A stretch of 64,000 nucleotides of DNA from CALZFJ01 sp964459845 (lineage in GTDB: Bacteria > Bacteroidota > Bacteroidia > Bacteroidales > Muribaculaceae), in NCBI GenBank assembly GCA_964459845.1, contig CAYWOC010000004.1:62001-126000 (forward strand), given 5' to 3'. The translations under genes and the position numbers were made by a program. Of this stretch, positions 1 to 8,872 are shown one piece after another (positions within the stretch are counted from its first letter, which is position 1; each line of letters opens with the position of its first letter). The notes below the pieces were generated by a model that saw only the letters and a list, made by a program, of their open reading frames with translations, was not told where the DNA came from and did not search any database.

Positions 1-2821
1 TCGAGCCTTTGCCCAGTTCACTCTCCACGCCTATCTCTCCGCCAAGCTGCTCTACGATGCTGCGGCATATCGACAAGCCAAGCCCCGTGCCTTGCGTGAA
101 GCTGTTGAGCTTGACGAAGCGGTCGAACACCGTGTCTTTCTTGCCAGGGTCAATACCCATACCCGTGTCGGCGACATAGAATCGCAGATGCTTGGCATCG
201 ATGCGCCGCATCCCCATATTGATGCTGCCTTGGCTGGTGAACTTTGCCGCATTGCTTATAAAATTGATAAGCACTTGGCGCAGGCGGTTGCCGTCGCTTC
301 TCACCACGCAATCCGGCTCAATGTCGTCAAGCACAAGCTGCACTTCCGGCTTAACCTTGAATTGCATAGTGCTTATTATCTCGCGGCACATGACAGACAC
401 ATTCACGTCTTCCATATTGAAATCGTAGGTGCCAGCCTCGATTTTGGCGAAATCAAGTATATCCGATATAATCTGGAGCAGCAGCTCATTGTTCACCTCT
501 ATAATGTTCACATATTCCTTGCGCTCAGCCTCATCATCGGTGTCGGCAAGCAATCCCGAGAATCCCACTATGGCATTGAGCGGAGTGCGTATCTCGTGGC
601 TCATGCTGGCAAGGAATGCCGATTTCAGCCGGTCGGCGGTCTGGGCCTTGTCGCGAGCTTCGATAAGGCTTGCTTGCGTCTTGCGCAGCTCATCCACATC
701 ATAGTTCACACTGATAACCTCGATAACACCTTCATCGGGGGCATATCGGTCGATAATCGTGAAGTTATGAATCCAATGCCAGTTGGCTGGATCTTTTTCG
801 TCACCAGATGTCACAATGCGCAGCTCACGCTCGTCTTTTGAGCATTTTCCATCGATAGCATCATGCAGGAATTTCGCAAATGGGCGGCGGTCATCGTGGT
901 GTATGTGGCAAGCGCGTGCATATATAATGTCGTTGATAGGAGTGTCTTCAGCCTCACCCATATTTTTCAGCCACTGCTTCATGGCGAACCCGTCACCATT
1001 GAGGAGATTGTATTTGGCATATCCAAGCTTTGCATAATCTGATATATGAGAGAACAGAGACTCGAAGCTATGGATACGGTTCTTAGCCATAACAGCCTCG
1101 GTACTGTCGATTGACATAACGATATATCCCTTGAAGTTCTTGTCGGCATCGTAAATTTTGCTGGTGCGGCTGGTAATATGAATCACCTCTTTGGCAAATT
1201 TCGACTTGAACGAGTTGCCTATTCTGCTGAAATGATACTCAGAGGTGAACTCCACCTTGTCTTGAGTTTTTATCCTATGCTTGACATCCTCGGTGAGATT
1301 CAGGCTCTCAAACATCTTGAAGTCCTTGCAATTCTCCCTGCTCTCTATGCCGAATATCTCCATGTCGCGAGCGTTGATGTCGGTGAGACTGCCCTCGGTA
1401 TCATATACTTCCACTCCCACCGGCAGATTGTCGAAAATGTTACGTATGAACTGCTCTTTGTCTTTCAGCTCACGAGTAGCTTTCACACTCTCGGTTATAT
1501 CATGGAACAGGACAATCAATATGCCTTGCTGCGGCGAGAACGAAACTATGCGGCACGTCTTCCCCGAAGTCTTATAGTATTCGTTGGATTCATGGTAGCC
1601 GTCTTTATTCACGGCATCCACCGCTTCCCTCAATTTCACCAAATTCTGCGGCGACACGATATGCTTGCCGCGAATCTCATTCTCCGGGACACCGGTTACC
1701 TGCACAATCTGCGCATTGCAATCTACGACATCGTAGCCTATCAGCCTGCCGTCTTCGTCATATATTAGATGAAACTGTGCATAGCCAAGCGGCATATTGT
1801 GATATGTGTTTTCAAGAAACGTGTGTTCGCGCACCGCGCGGTTGCGTGTACGGGCAAGCTCCATGCAGATGCTCAATATGCTTCCGAGCGACGACAGCCA
1901 CTGCAAGTCCTCGCCCACCCATTCCTGCAAAAGACTGGACTTGCTGATTCCTATGAAACCTATCAGCTTTGTGGCAGTCTTTAGTGGTATTATTATTACC
2001 GACTGCACGTTCTGCTCGATCATCTGGGTGCGCAGCTTTGGCTCTATTTCGTCTAATTCATAAGGCCGCCTCAGGATGAAAGGCTCATTCTTCGATATAT
2101 TTGGATAAAACCAGCGTGAGAAGTCGATTTTCACATGCTGCATATTTTGCTTGTTGGCAATCTCGCCGTCGGCAACCACTTCATAGGTGCAGTTGTGCCA
2201 ATTGTGCTTCCGCTTATACTCGAATATGAACACGCGCTTCGCTCCGAAGTCTTCAAGAATCTTGCGCAGCACATCGTTAACGCCCATGTCTATCCCCTCA
2301 TTGTTCAAGAACTTGTTAAGCGAGCTTATTATCGAGTTCACCCGGTTCATCAAGTGCCGCAAACGGGTGGATATGCTGTTGATGTCGGAATCCACATCGT
2401 TATCGGTCTGCAGAGCCTGCAAGTTATCTTTTACTTTTAGTGCCGTAACGCTGTGCAGAGCCTTGATGTGGTGCAATATGCCCGAGGCCACAATATGCCC
2501 ATCGTTTGCCACTTCCTTTGTGTCCATGAAAGAATGTATCCACACCTCCCCCGCAGAAGTATCCACAGGAAAAATGTCCTCATATATGCCCTCATTTGGG
2601 ATTGAACGGAAAGCATGCATCGCCTGCTTGCGATAATCTGGCCTAATCATTTTCTTCAAAGTCTCAAATGGCAAGATTCGGCTTTCGAGGTTTAGCAGCT
2701 TACATATAAAATCCGAGCATAAAAATTCGTTGGTCGTGAAATCAGCTTCCCACCAGCCCATCCTTGCTATCGTGGAAAGCCTCGTCATTCTGTCATTATC
2801 GTCACGCGAAGTAGAAAACAT
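1..2821 (-). CDS. Multi-sensor (PAS/GAF) histidine kinase, C-terminus cut by window edge
   Basis: About 940 residues are visible on the minus strand, and the gene runs off the left edge. In order: an N-terminal PAS-like region (about residues 10-110), a GAF-like region (about 190-330), and two or three further PAS-like modules (about 345-690, one with the motif NLPVGVEVYD). The kinase core follows: H-box SHEIRTPLNA with phospho-accepting His near residue 742, N-box NRLRQVLINFISNAAKFT, G1 DTGMGID and G2 GTGLGLS. No transmembrane helix is evident, so it is probably a soluble sensor autophosphorylating on His. The ATG at 2821 is chosen because an in-frame TAA lies just upstream. Whether a receiver domain follows (hybrid kinase) cannot be seen. 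The ligand is unknown. Confidence 0.93.
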   Translation of the reverse strand, partial: MFSTSRDDNDRMTRLSTIARMGWWEADFTTNEFLCSDFICKLLNLESRILPFETLKKMIRPDYRKQAMHAFRSIPNEGIYEDIFPVDTSAGEVWIHSFMDTKEVANDGHIVASGILHHIKALHSVTALKVKDNLQALQTDNDVDSDINSISTRLRHLMNRVNSIISSLNKFLNNEGIDMGVNDVLRKILEDFGAKRVFIFEYKRKHNWHNCTYEVVADGEIANKQNMQHVKIDFSRWFYPNISKNEPFILRRPYELDEIEPKLRTQMIEQNVQSVIIIPLKTATKLIGFIGISKSSLLQEWVGEDLQWLSSLGSILSICMELARTRNRAVREHTFLENTYHNMPLGYAQFHLIYDEDGRLIGYDVVDCNAQIVQVTGVPENEIRGKHIVSPQNLVKLREAVDAVNKDGYHESNEYYKTSGKTCRIVSFSPQQGILIVLFHDITESVKATRELKDKEQFIRNIFDNLPVGVEVYDTEGSLTDINARDMEIFGIESRENCKDFKMFESLNLTEDVKHRIKTQDKVEFTSEYHFSRIGNSFKSKFAKEVIHITSRTSKIYDADKNFKGYIVMSIDSTEAVMAKNRIHSFESLFSHISDYAKLGYAKYNLLNGDGFAMKQWLKNMGEAEDTPINDIIYARACHIHHDDRRPFAKFLHDAIDGKCSKDERELRIVTSGDEKDPANWHWIHNFTIIDRYAPDEGVIEVISVNYDVDELRKTQASLIEARDKAQTADRLKSAFLASMSHEIRTPLNAIVGFSGLLADTDDEAERKEYVNIIEVNNELLLQIISDILDFAKIEAGTYDFNMEDVNVSVMCREIISTMQFKVKPEVQLVLDDIEPDCVVRSDGNRLRQVLINFISNAAKFTSQGSINMGMRRIDAKHLRFYVADTGMGIDPGKKDTVFDRFVKLNSFTQGTGLGLSICRSIVEQLGGEIGVESELGKGS

Positions 2822-2942
2822 ATATATATCTTAATTTGTAAGGTTATGCCAAAAGTTATTGTCAAGAGATATTTCGAATCGCAAAGTTACATTAATTGGG
2901 CTATAATTCAGTAAAATTTCAGTAAAAAGAAAGTGGCAGAGC

Positions 2943-2988
2943 AAAAAAATTTACGCTCAGCCGCTTTTGCAAGTCGGCAGAGCGTAAA
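2943..2988 (-). terminator. Rho-independent terminator of gyrB
   Basis: The arms 2950-2958 and 2980-2988 pair perfectly over 9 bp (TTTACGCTC with GAGCGTAAA). A second 4-bp inner stem (GCCG/CGGC) lies at 2960-2963 and 2975-2978. On the minus strand the hairpin is followed by seven T residues (2949-2943). It lies about 40 nt past the gyrB stop. Confidence 0.85.
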
Positions 2989-3026
2989 TGCTATTTTTAA
3001 TATTTGAATTCTTAGCTGTACTGTCG

Positions 3027-4982
3027 TTATGCGTCGATATTTGCATATGTCGCATTCTCTTCGATGAACTCGCGGCGCGGAGCCACGTCCTCGCCCATCA
3101 GCATCGAGAAGATGCGGTCGCTCTCGGCGGCATCATTGATATGCACTTGCTTCAAGATACGCGTCTCAGGATCCATTGTGGTCTCCCAAAGCTGCTCGGC
3201 ATTCATCTCACCAAGACCTTTATATCGCTGAATCTTAACTTGCTTCTCCTCGCCGTCGCCATAACGCTGTATGAACTGGAATTTCTGCTGCTCGTTCCAG
3301 CAGTATTCGTGAATCTTGCCTTTCTCGCACTTATACAACGGCGGAGTGGCTATGTAAAGATAACCGTTCTCTATCACACTGCGCATACGGCGGAAGAAGA
3401 ATGTCATCAGCAATGTGGCGATATGCGCTCCATCGACATCGGCATCGGTCATGATGATAATCTTGTGGTAGCGCAGCTTCGATAGGTTTGCCTCCTTAGG
3501 GTCATCCTCGGTGCCTATTGTCACTCCGAGAGCCCGGAAAAGGTTCACTATCTCTTCGCTGTCGAACACCTTGTGGTCCATAGCCTTCTCCACATTAAGA
3601 ATCTTACCGCGAAGCGGAAGGATAGCTTGGAACTCGCGTTTGCGCCCCTGCTTTGCCGAACCGCCTGCCGAATCTCCCTCCACAAGGAATATCTCGCTGT
3701 CTTCGGCGTTGCGCGACGAGCAGTCGGCGAGCTTGCCTGGCAGACCTCCACCCGCAAGCGGGCTCTTGCGCTGCACCTTCATGCGCGCATTCTGTGCGGC
3801 ATGGCGTGCTGTGGCGGCAAGTATCACTTTCTCAACGATTGCTTTTGCCTGCGATGGATGCTCCTCAAGATAGTTGCCAAGAGCTTCTCGAACCGACGAC
3901 TCCACTGCTCCTATCACCTCATTGTTGCCAAGTTTGGTCTTTGTCTGCCCCTCAAACTGAGGCTCAAGCACCTTGACCGAAATAACAGCCGTAAGACCTT
4001 CACGGAAGTCGTCTTTATTGATTTCCACCTTCACCTTTTCGAGCATCTTCGAGTCTTCGGCATATTTTTTCAGCGTGGCACCAAGTCCGCGGCGGAATCC
4101 GGTGAGATGTGTACCACCTTCCACGGTGTTGATATTGTTTACGAATGAATAAATGTTCTCATTGAATGATGTGTTGTAGGTCATAGCCACTTCCACAGGA
4201 ATGCCTTGACGCTCGGTGCTGATATGGATTACATCGTCGATGAGATGCTCCTTATTGGAATCTATATATCTCACGAAATCGTCAAGTCCAGTCTCGGAAT
4301 AGAACTTCTCGCACTTTGGCTTTCCGGTTTCATCCACATCGCGCATATCGGTGAGCGTAAGCGTAATGCCGGCATTCAAGAATGCCAAGTCGCGGAGGCG
4401 AGTGGCAAGGATTGAATAGTCATATTCAGTGACCGAGAATATAGTGTCATCCGGGTGGAAATATATTGTGGTGCCATGCTCGTCGCCACATTCACCTATC
4501 ACGGCTACCGGGGCTTTGGGATGTCCACAACTATACTCCTGCATATAAACCTTGCCTCCGCGGCGAACTTCGGCGCGAAGATATGTGGATAGTGCGTTCA
4601 CACACGACACTCCCACACCATGCAAGCCGCCCGACACCTTATATGAGCCTTTGTCAAATTTTCCTCCGGCATGAAGCACAGTCAATACCACTTCAAGAGC
4701 CGACTTGTGCAGCTTCTCGTGCATATCCACCGGGATACCACGACCGTTGTCCACAACCTTGATGGAATTGTCCTCGGTGATAGTAACCTCGATATGGGTT
4801 GCGAATCCTGCCAAAGCCTCGTCGATAGAGTTATCGACAACCTCATACACCAAATGGTGCAAGCCTTTCACGCTTGTGTCGCCAATATACATCGACGGAC
4901 GCTTGCGCACAGCCTCTAAGCCCTCAAGGACCTGAATGTTATTGGCTGAATACTTCTGTTCTTCTAATTCTTCCTCTGACAT
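3027..4982 (-). CDS. gyrB: DNA gyrase subunit B
   Basis: The 651-residue ATPase subunit of the A2B2 gyrase that supercoils DNA. The GHKL ATPase domain has VVDNSIDEALAG and the GGLHGVGVS ATP-lid motif. The TOPRIM domain has EIFLVEGDSAGGSA and the metal-binding DADVDGAHI. The length matches the short GyrB form lacking the gamma-proteobacterial insertion. The translation is open upstream to 5060, but the family alignment starts at MSEEELEE, so the ATG at 4982 is chosen. The TOPRIM sequence EGDSAGGSAKQGR favours GyrB over ParE, though the two are close paralogues. It is transcribed alone, with a leader of about 100 nt containing a small palindrome (5064-5079). Confidence 0.96.
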   Translation of the reverse strand: MSEEELEEQKYSANNIQVLEGLEAVRKRPSMYIGDTSVKGLHHLVYEVVDNSIDEALAGFATHIEVTITEDNSIKVVDNGRGIPVDMHEKLHKSALEVVLTVLHAGGKFDKGSYKVSGGLHGVGVSCVNALSTYLRAEVRRGGKVYMQEYSCGHPKAPVAVIGECGDEHGTTIYFHPDDTIFSVTEYDYSILATRLRDLAFLNAGITLTLTDMRDVDETGKPKCEKFYSETGLDDFVRYIDSNKEHLIDDVIHISTERQGIPVEVAMTYNTSFNENIYSFVNNINTVEGGTHLTGFRRGLGATLKKYAEDSKMLEKVKVEINKDDFREGLTAVISVKVLEPQFEGQTKTKLGNNEVIGAVESSVREALGNYLEEHPSQAKAIVEKVILAATARHAAQNARMKVQRKSPLAGGGLPGKLADCSSRNAEDSEIFLVEGDSAGGSAKQGRKREFQAILPLRGKILNVEKAMDHKVFDSEEIVNLFRALGVTIGTEDDPKEANLSKLRYHKIIIMTDADVDGAHIATLLMTFFFRRMRSVIENGYLYIATPPLYKCEKGKIHEYCWNEQQKFQFIQRYGDGEEKQVKIQRYKGLGEMNAEQLWETTMDPETRILKQVHINDAAESDRIFSMLMGEDVAPRREFIEENATYANIDA

Positions 4983-5063
4983 ATTTTTTATTCTTTTTTT
5001 CAACATCAAAAAGCCTGACACTTCAGCACTTACATATAAAGCACGGTCATCAAGCCTCACGCA

Positions 5064-5079
5064 ATGCCGACCTCGGCAT
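5064..5079 (-). promoter_or_regulatory. Palindrome in the gyrB leader
   Basis: A 16-nt inverted repeat, ATGCCGA-CC-TCGGCAT, lies between the putative promoter and the gyrB start codon. It could form a hairpin in the mRNA leader or act as an operator. The sequence shows only the symmetry. Confidence 0.35.
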
Positions 5080-5089
5080 TTTAAGCAAA

Positions 5090-5120
5090 CAAAAATACTA
5101 AATTTTCACGAATTTACGAA
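5090..5120 (-). promoter_or_regulatory. Probable gyrB promoter
   Basis: On the minus strand a -7 element TATTTTTG (5097-5090) lies 19 nt from TTCG (5120-5117), an imperfect match to the Bacteroidetes -33 element TTTG. It is about 110 nt upstream of the gyrB start. Confidence 0.45.
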
Positions 5121-5174
5121 ATAAAATGAACCTTATAAATGACAAAAGAGCACAAAACATTCGCAAATTAAGTC

Positions 5175-5924
5175 TCACTTCTTGCCGCAGGCTTTGCACG
5201 CCTCGTCTCGACACACATCGACGGTGCTTACATTCATAGTCAGCGTGTCGATTATGAGCAAGCGATTGGCGAGCAGCTCTCCTGCCCCAAGTATATATTT
5301 AATGGCTTCTACCGACTGCATACAGCCGAGCATCCCCACTACGCCACCCATAACGCCCGATATGGCGCACGACATCTCCCCCTCAAGCGGCGTGGCATCG
5401 GGGAATACACAGCGATAACATGCCGCTCCTGGGACGTAGGTGAACATCTGCGCACCAAACTGAAACACTCCGCCTATGCTGCATGGCTTGCCAAGCTCCA
5501 CACAGGCATCACTTATCATATATTTCGAGCAAAGGGAATCGGTGCAGTCGATTATGAAATCATAGTCGGCAAATATGCGGCGCACATTACCTTGGTCGAT
5601 GAAACAGTCGTGCTTTATGATATTTATATTCGGATTTATCGCAAGCATTTTCTCTGCCATAGAATCAGTCTTCTTCCTGCCCACATCCTTGGTGAAATGT
5701 GCCACCTGACGGGCTATGTTCGACAAATCCACATTGTCGCCATCGGCTATGCCAAGTACCCCCACTCCGGCGGCGGCAAGATACAGCCCCACAGGAGAGC
5801 CAAGTCCGCCAGCGCCCACCATCAGCACCTTGGCTGCCGCAAGCGCACGCTGCCCGTCTTCGCCGACTTGTGGCAACCGCATCTGGCGGCTATACCTTTT
5901 TTTCAGTTCTTCTATTGTTTCCAT
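5175..5924 (-). CDS. ThiF/MoeB/HesA-family E1-like adenylyltransferase
   Basis: This 249-residue enzyme probably adenylates the C-terminal glycine of a ubiquitin-like sulfur carrier (ThiS or MoaD type) for thiamin or molybdopterin synthesis. Visible motifs are the nucleotide-binding GAGGLGS (37-43), acidic residues D61 and D63 ahead of NIARQ, a conserved-position Cys186, and two zinc CxxC pairs (169-172 and 243-246). The ATG at 5924 (METIEELKKRYSRQ) is the family start; codons upstream to 6044 have no similarity to the family. No thi or moa neighbours exist here, so the partner protein is not determined. A terminator-like hairpin lies in its possible leader (6066-6108). Confidence 0.85.
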   Translation of the reverse strand: METIEELKKRYSRQMRLPQVGEDGQRALAAAKVLMVGAGGLGSPVGLYLAAAGVGVLGIADGDNVDLSNIARQVAHFTKDVGRKKTDSMAEKMLAINPNINIIKHDCFIDQGNVRRIFADYDFIIDCTDSLCSKYMISDACVELGKPCSIGGVFQFGAQMFTYVPGAACYRCVFPDATPLEGEMSCAISGVMGGVVGMLGCMQSVEAIKYILGAGELLANRLLIIDTLTMNVSTVDVCRDEACKACGKK

Positions 5925-6065
5925 AATGCTATCGCAAAAATACGAAAAATATAGCGCATCACCGTAATCGGCAATCATATTTTTCCTTGATTCTGACAAT
6001 TTATATTTTATTCCAATCCGGCAATCACACAAACCCATTGACACATCGATTTATGACAACTTTTC

Positions 6066-6108
6066 AAAAACAAAACCGCAACAAAGAGGAAAACAACTCC
6101 TGTCGCGG
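6066..6108 (-). terminator. Intrinsic terminator or attenuator upstream of the ThiF-like gene
   Basis: The arms CCGC (6076-6079) and GCGG (6105-6108) extend through ACA/TGT and AGGA/TCCT pairs. On the minus strand the stem is followed by TTTTGTTTTTG (6075-6065). It ends a possible transcript started at the promoter at 6291-6321, or attenuates the ThiF-like gene at 5924. Confidence 0.6.
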
Positions 6109-6284
6109 CTTTTGTGTGTGGCATTAAATTCGTTACTACTACTTTATTACTACTTCTTTTAATAAAAATCTAATATTTCCCTATGGCTACAAGCAGATGC
6201 CACATCGTTGATTTGCCACATGCCGAAGCACTTCGCCGAGAAGCATCTATTTGAGTTAATCATTAAAACAATTTCTTAACAACT
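6066..6284 (-). ncRNA. Candidate structured transcript of about 215 nt
   Basis: A Bacteroidetes-type promoter (6291-6321) and an intrinsic terminator (6066-6108) bracket about 215 nt with no convincing ORF; the longest reading frames are about 20 codons. The segment contains internal complementarity, for example CTTC/GAAG and GATGC/GCATC around 6190-6250. It may be a free RNA or the leader of the ThiF-like gene. I do not recognise a known riboswitch in it; the TPP thi-box CTGAGA is absent. Confidence 0.4.
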
Positions 6285-6290
6285 TTTCTG

Positions 6291-6321
6291 CAAAGTTATT
6301 TGATTAAGAATAATAATGCAA
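6291..6321 (-). promoter_or_regulatory. Promoter, Bacteroidetes type
   Basis: On the minus strand TTG (6321-6319) is separated by 20 nt from TAACTTTG (6298-6291), an exact TAnnTTTG. It would start transcription near 6284, toward the terminator at 6108 and the ThiF-like gene. Confidence 0.6.
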
Positions 6322-6594
6322 GCTTTCATGAAATTTCAGAATACACGCCCATTTCAAGTGCAGCCAGTAGAATAAACGCACTGTCACTCCCTGCAAATGC
6401 CACAATTTATAGTGATTTATTCTTCATGAGGTTGCAGAGAATATAAAGCAATCAAAGTCCATCAATCAGAAATTCCTTATGACCTCCAACTTTCAGAGAG
6501 CTCCGAGTAATCCGAGAACCTACAACTTTCAGAGGACACCGAGAGCTCCGAGTTCTCCTAAATTCCAAAAAGCATTTTGCACTATCATATATAC
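6322..6594. other. Intergenic stretch with short degenerate repeats
   Basis: No gene is supported here. Between about 6483 and 6560 the sequence repeats itself imperfectly: CAACTTTCAGAG occurs twice (near 6487 and 6525) and CCGAG units recur five times. A nominal 70-codon minus-strand ORF (6452-6664) overlaps the tRNA and is dismissed. Confidence 0.5.
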
Positions 6595-6628
6595 AGAAAA
6601 GTGCCAAGTCGAAAGTGCGACTTAGCAC
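6595..6628 (-). terminator. Terminator of the tRNA-Glu/rpsT operon
   Basis: The hairpin arms 6601-6610 and 6619-6628 pair GTGC/GCAC and AAGTCG/CGACTT with single bulges. The T-run lies on the minus strand (TTTT, 6600-6597). It starts 4 nt after the tRNA 3' end. Confidence 0.8.
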
Positions 6629-6632
6629 GCTG

Positions 6633-6704
6633 TAGCCCATAGCAGAATCGAACTGCTCTTTCAAGAATGAAAATCTTGCGTCCTAACCGATAGACGAATG
6701 GGCC
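6633..6704 (-). tRNA. tRNA-Glu (UUC), copy 2
   Basis: This 72-nt cloverleaf starts GGCCCATTCGTC. Its anticodon stem CAAGA/TCTTG encloses the loop TTTTCAT, giving anticodon UUC, and the T arm is AGCAG-TTCGATT-CTGCT. The acceptor closes with a G-U pair, discriminator A, and no encoded CCA. It is identical to the copy at 7066-7137 and lies downstream of rpsT. Confidence 0.95.
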
Positions 6705-6769
6705 ATTATCTCAACTTCACCGCCAAGAGTGTGGAAAGGTGAAGTACCCGTCAATTAGCCGGTGATATA

Positions 6770-7027
6770 TTAAGCTCCGAGCTTGTTAGCAAAAAGAGCA
6801 AGCTTCGACTTCAAGTTAGAAGCCTTGTTCTTAGAGATAACGTTCTTGGCAGCAAGTTTGTCAAGCATCTTAACAACAGTTGGATATTGTGCTTGAGCTT
6901 CAGCCTTGTCTGTCAAAGCGCGGAAACGACGAACTGCGTTACGTGCAGTCTTTGCATAATAACGGTTGCGAAGTCTCTTAGCTTCGGTCTGACGGATTCT
7001 CTTAACTGATGATTTATGGTTTGCCAT
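6770..7027 (-). CDS. rpsT: 30S ribosomal protein S20
   Basis: This basic protein of 85 residues starts MANHKSSVKRIRQTEAKRLR, the S20 signature. S20 is a primary 16S rRNA-binding protein of the small subunit; family length is 80-90. It lies between two identical tRNA-Glu genes on the same strand, probably as one transcript from the promoter at 7167-7197 to the terminator at 6595-6628. Confidence 0.97.
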   Translation of the reverse strand: MANHKSSVKRIRQTEAKRLRNRYYAKTARNAVRRFRALTDKAEAQAQYPTVVKMLDKLAAKNVISKNKASNLKSKLALFANKLGA

Positions 7028-7065
7028 TTTAAAATCTTTGTTTTAAATTAAAATTGCTATTATTG

Positions 7066-7137
7066 TAGCCCATAGCAGAATCGAACTGCTCTTTCAAGAA
7101 TGAAAATCTTGCGTCCTAACCGATAGACGAATGGGCC
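7066..7137 (-). tRNA. tRNA-Glu (UUC), copy 1
   Basis: This 72-nt tRNA is base-for-base identical to the copy at 6633-6704, with anticodon UUC in loop TTTTCAT and no encoded CCA. It is first in the tRNA-Glu/rpsT/tRNA-Glu operon, about 30 nt after the promoter -7 element. Confidence 0.95.
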
Positions 7138-7166
7138 TCATTTCAATATTGCTTGAAAAGCGAGTG

Positions 7167-7197
7167 CAAATATAGGCACTTTTTCTGAATTGGCAAA
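7167..7197 (-). promoter_or_regulatory. Promoter of the tRNA-Glu/rpsT operon
   Basis: On the minus strand TTTG (7197-7194) is separated by 19 nt from TATATTTG (7174-7167). Both elements match the Bacteroidetes consensus exactly. Confidence 0.75.
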
Positions 7198-7356
7198 ATA
7201 TATGGGCAACATTTTCACTTTTTCACCTCGTTTTTCTCAAAAAACGCCTTTTTAAGTGATTTTTAGCATCGTTTTATAGTGAACTTTCCGCTCTTTTTGC
7301 ATAATTTCGCACAGGCAAAATAGCGAAATTTTCCACATTTAATCTCATGTGTTTAT

Positions 7357-8082
7357 ATGTATGAAAAAATGACCGGCATCGTGATGCACGTGCTGAAATA
7401 TTCCGACAAGAACTCAATAGCCCACATCTTCACCGATGCGCGTGGGCGAATGTCGTTTCTCATTCCGCAGGGCAGCACCCGTGCGGCGCGCATGCGCAAT
7501 GCCATGTTCATGCCGCTATCGATTATTGAGTTTGAGGCTCGTATCACTCCCGGCCGCGACATTGCTTCGCTGAAAGATGTGAAGACGGTGCATCAACTGT
7601 CGTCAATCTATGCCGACCCTGCTAAAAGCGCCATTGCGATGTTCATCAGCGAGCTGCTCACCCGTGCCATCCAAGAGAGCGAGCGCAATTCGCAGCTTTG
7701 GCAATATCTCTACCAGTCGGTTTTGCTGCTAAATTCCATTGAACATGGTGTGGCAAATTTCCACATCTGCTTCTTATATAACCTCGGAGCATTCCTCGGC
7801 ATACAGCCCGACACCGGCACCTACCGGCATGGCTATTGGTTTGATATGGAAAATGGCGTGTTCACCGCCTCGCAACCTCCGCACGCACACGCGCTGCCGC
7901 CCGACGAAGCAGCCGCCTTGATGACGATTTCACGCATGTCGTTCTCGAATCTGCAACTGTTCAAGCTGTCGCAAGCCCAACGCAACAGCATTCTCGACAC
8001 TGCACTCACATATTTCCAGCTTCACAACTCCACAGTAGGTGCAATGCGCTCCCCCGACATACTGCGCCAGCTATTCATATAA
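7357..8082 (+). CDS. recO: DNA repair protein RecO
   Basis: This 241-residue RecO helps load RecA on SSB-coated single-stranded DNA in the RecFOR pathway and anneals strands. The N-terminal OB fold is visible in GIVMHVLKYSDKNSIAHIFT followed by GRMSFLIPQG (about 7-40), and a helical C-terminal domain follows. The zinc-finger cysteines of some RecO proteins are absent, as is common in Bacteroidetes. It is divergent from the rpsT/tRNA operon and convergent with the methyltransferase-like gene 12 nt away. Confidence 0.88.
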   Translation: MYEKMTGIVMHVLKYSDKNSIAHIFTDARGRMSFLIPQGSTRAARMRNAMFMPLSIIEFEARITPGRDIASLKDVKTVHQLSSIYADPAKSAIAMFISELLTRAIQESERNSQLWQYLYQSVLLLNSIEHGVANFHICFLYNLGAFLGIQPDTGTYRHGYWFDMENGVFTASQPPHAHALPPDEAAALMTISRMSFSNLQLFKLSQAQRNSILDTALTYFQLHNSTVGAMRSPDILRQLFI

Positions 8083-8094
8083 CAGCCACACCCG

Positions 8095-8871
8095 TCAGAA
8101 CCACATTGAGAAGTCTTGACGAGGCAGCTTGGAATTGGCTACGATGACCGCCACCTTCTCATTGCTGAAAGTCATGCCATAGGTGGCATTATCGCGGCAT
8201 TCCCGCCATAGCGACATCATCAACTCGCTGCGGCCGAGATTGCGCATTATCACCACGCCCTTTCCCCTCAGCACTTCCGAGAGGTATGCCTTTACCTCAG
8301 CATATTCAGCCTCGTCATATAAATTATTGACAAGCACAAACGGCTCACCGGCATCGCAAGCGAACATTTCTCGCCCATTATCGGCTGCTGCCGCTGCACT
8401 TCCACGCTCCGAAACCAATTCTTCTTTATATCGAGATATAGCGTCCTGCACATTGCCGCTTTGAGTGATTTGTCCAGTATATGCCGAAAGCACATCATGA
8501 ACCACAGGATAATCGCCAAGGTGAGCCTCACAAAGCACAAGATTTATGCGTCTCGACACCGCCAACACGCTTACCGACGACACTCCGTAGCTCGTACCTA
8601 TCTGCAACACTTGCTGCGGATTGAAGTAATTGACCACACGGAATATCAGCTTCGCATTTTTCAGCGATATGATGCGCGGATGGCGCAGATGATGGCGTGT
8701 ACGCACTATCACCGAGTGCCGAAGCTCGTCGAGTGCGGCATAGGCATAATAAGGATTCCGCTCACGCAGCACATTCAGCACGAAACGGAAAGCAAAAGGG
8801 GAATGGATGCCAAACCCCTTGCTATGCCTGTAACGGCGGAATGCCGTGCGATATCTTCGCAAACGCCCCAT
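8095..8871 (-). CDS. SAM-dependent methyltransferase-like protein
   Basis: This 258-residue protein begins with a basic stretch containing SKGFGIHSPFAFRFV, a motif I associate with a conserved Bacteroidetes family. A Rossmann-like core follows: VLQIGTSYGVSSVSVLA (about residues 87-103) resembles methyltransferase motif I, with the acidic LVLCEA after it. Substrate and catalytic activity are not determined. It starts 1 nt after the stop codon of the YfhO-like gene, so the two are co-transcribed and probably coupled. Confidence 0.6.
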   Translation of the reverse strand: MGRLRRYRTAFRRYRHSKGFGIHSPFAFRFVLNVLRERNPYYAYAALDELRHSVIVRTRHHLRHPRIISLKNAKLIFRVVNYFNPQQVLQIGTSYGVSSVSVLAVSRRINLVLCEAHLGDYPVVHDVLSAYTGQITQSGNVQDAISRYKEELVSERGSAAAAADNGREMFACDAGEPFVLVNNLYDEAEYAEVKAYLSEVLRGKGVVIMRNLGRSELMMSLWRECRDNATYGMTFSNEKVAVIVANSKLPRQDFSMWF

Positions 8872-8872
8872 A

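Noticed and set aside
92..841. Long plus-strand ORF (249 codons) in the kinase region
   Set aside because: It is antisense to the histidine kinase, whose catalytic motifs are clear on the minus strand.
1178..1768. Plus-strand ORF of 196 codons
   Set aside because: Same reason: shadow of the kinase gene on the minus strand.
5175..6321. TPP riboswitch upstream of the ThiF-like gene
   Set aside because: The conserved thi-box motifs (CTGAGA and the matching 3' half) are not present in the leader.
6452..6664. 70-codon minus-strand ORF
   Set aside because: It begins inside the tRNA-Glu gene and runs through the terminator and degenerate repeats; no similarity or start context.
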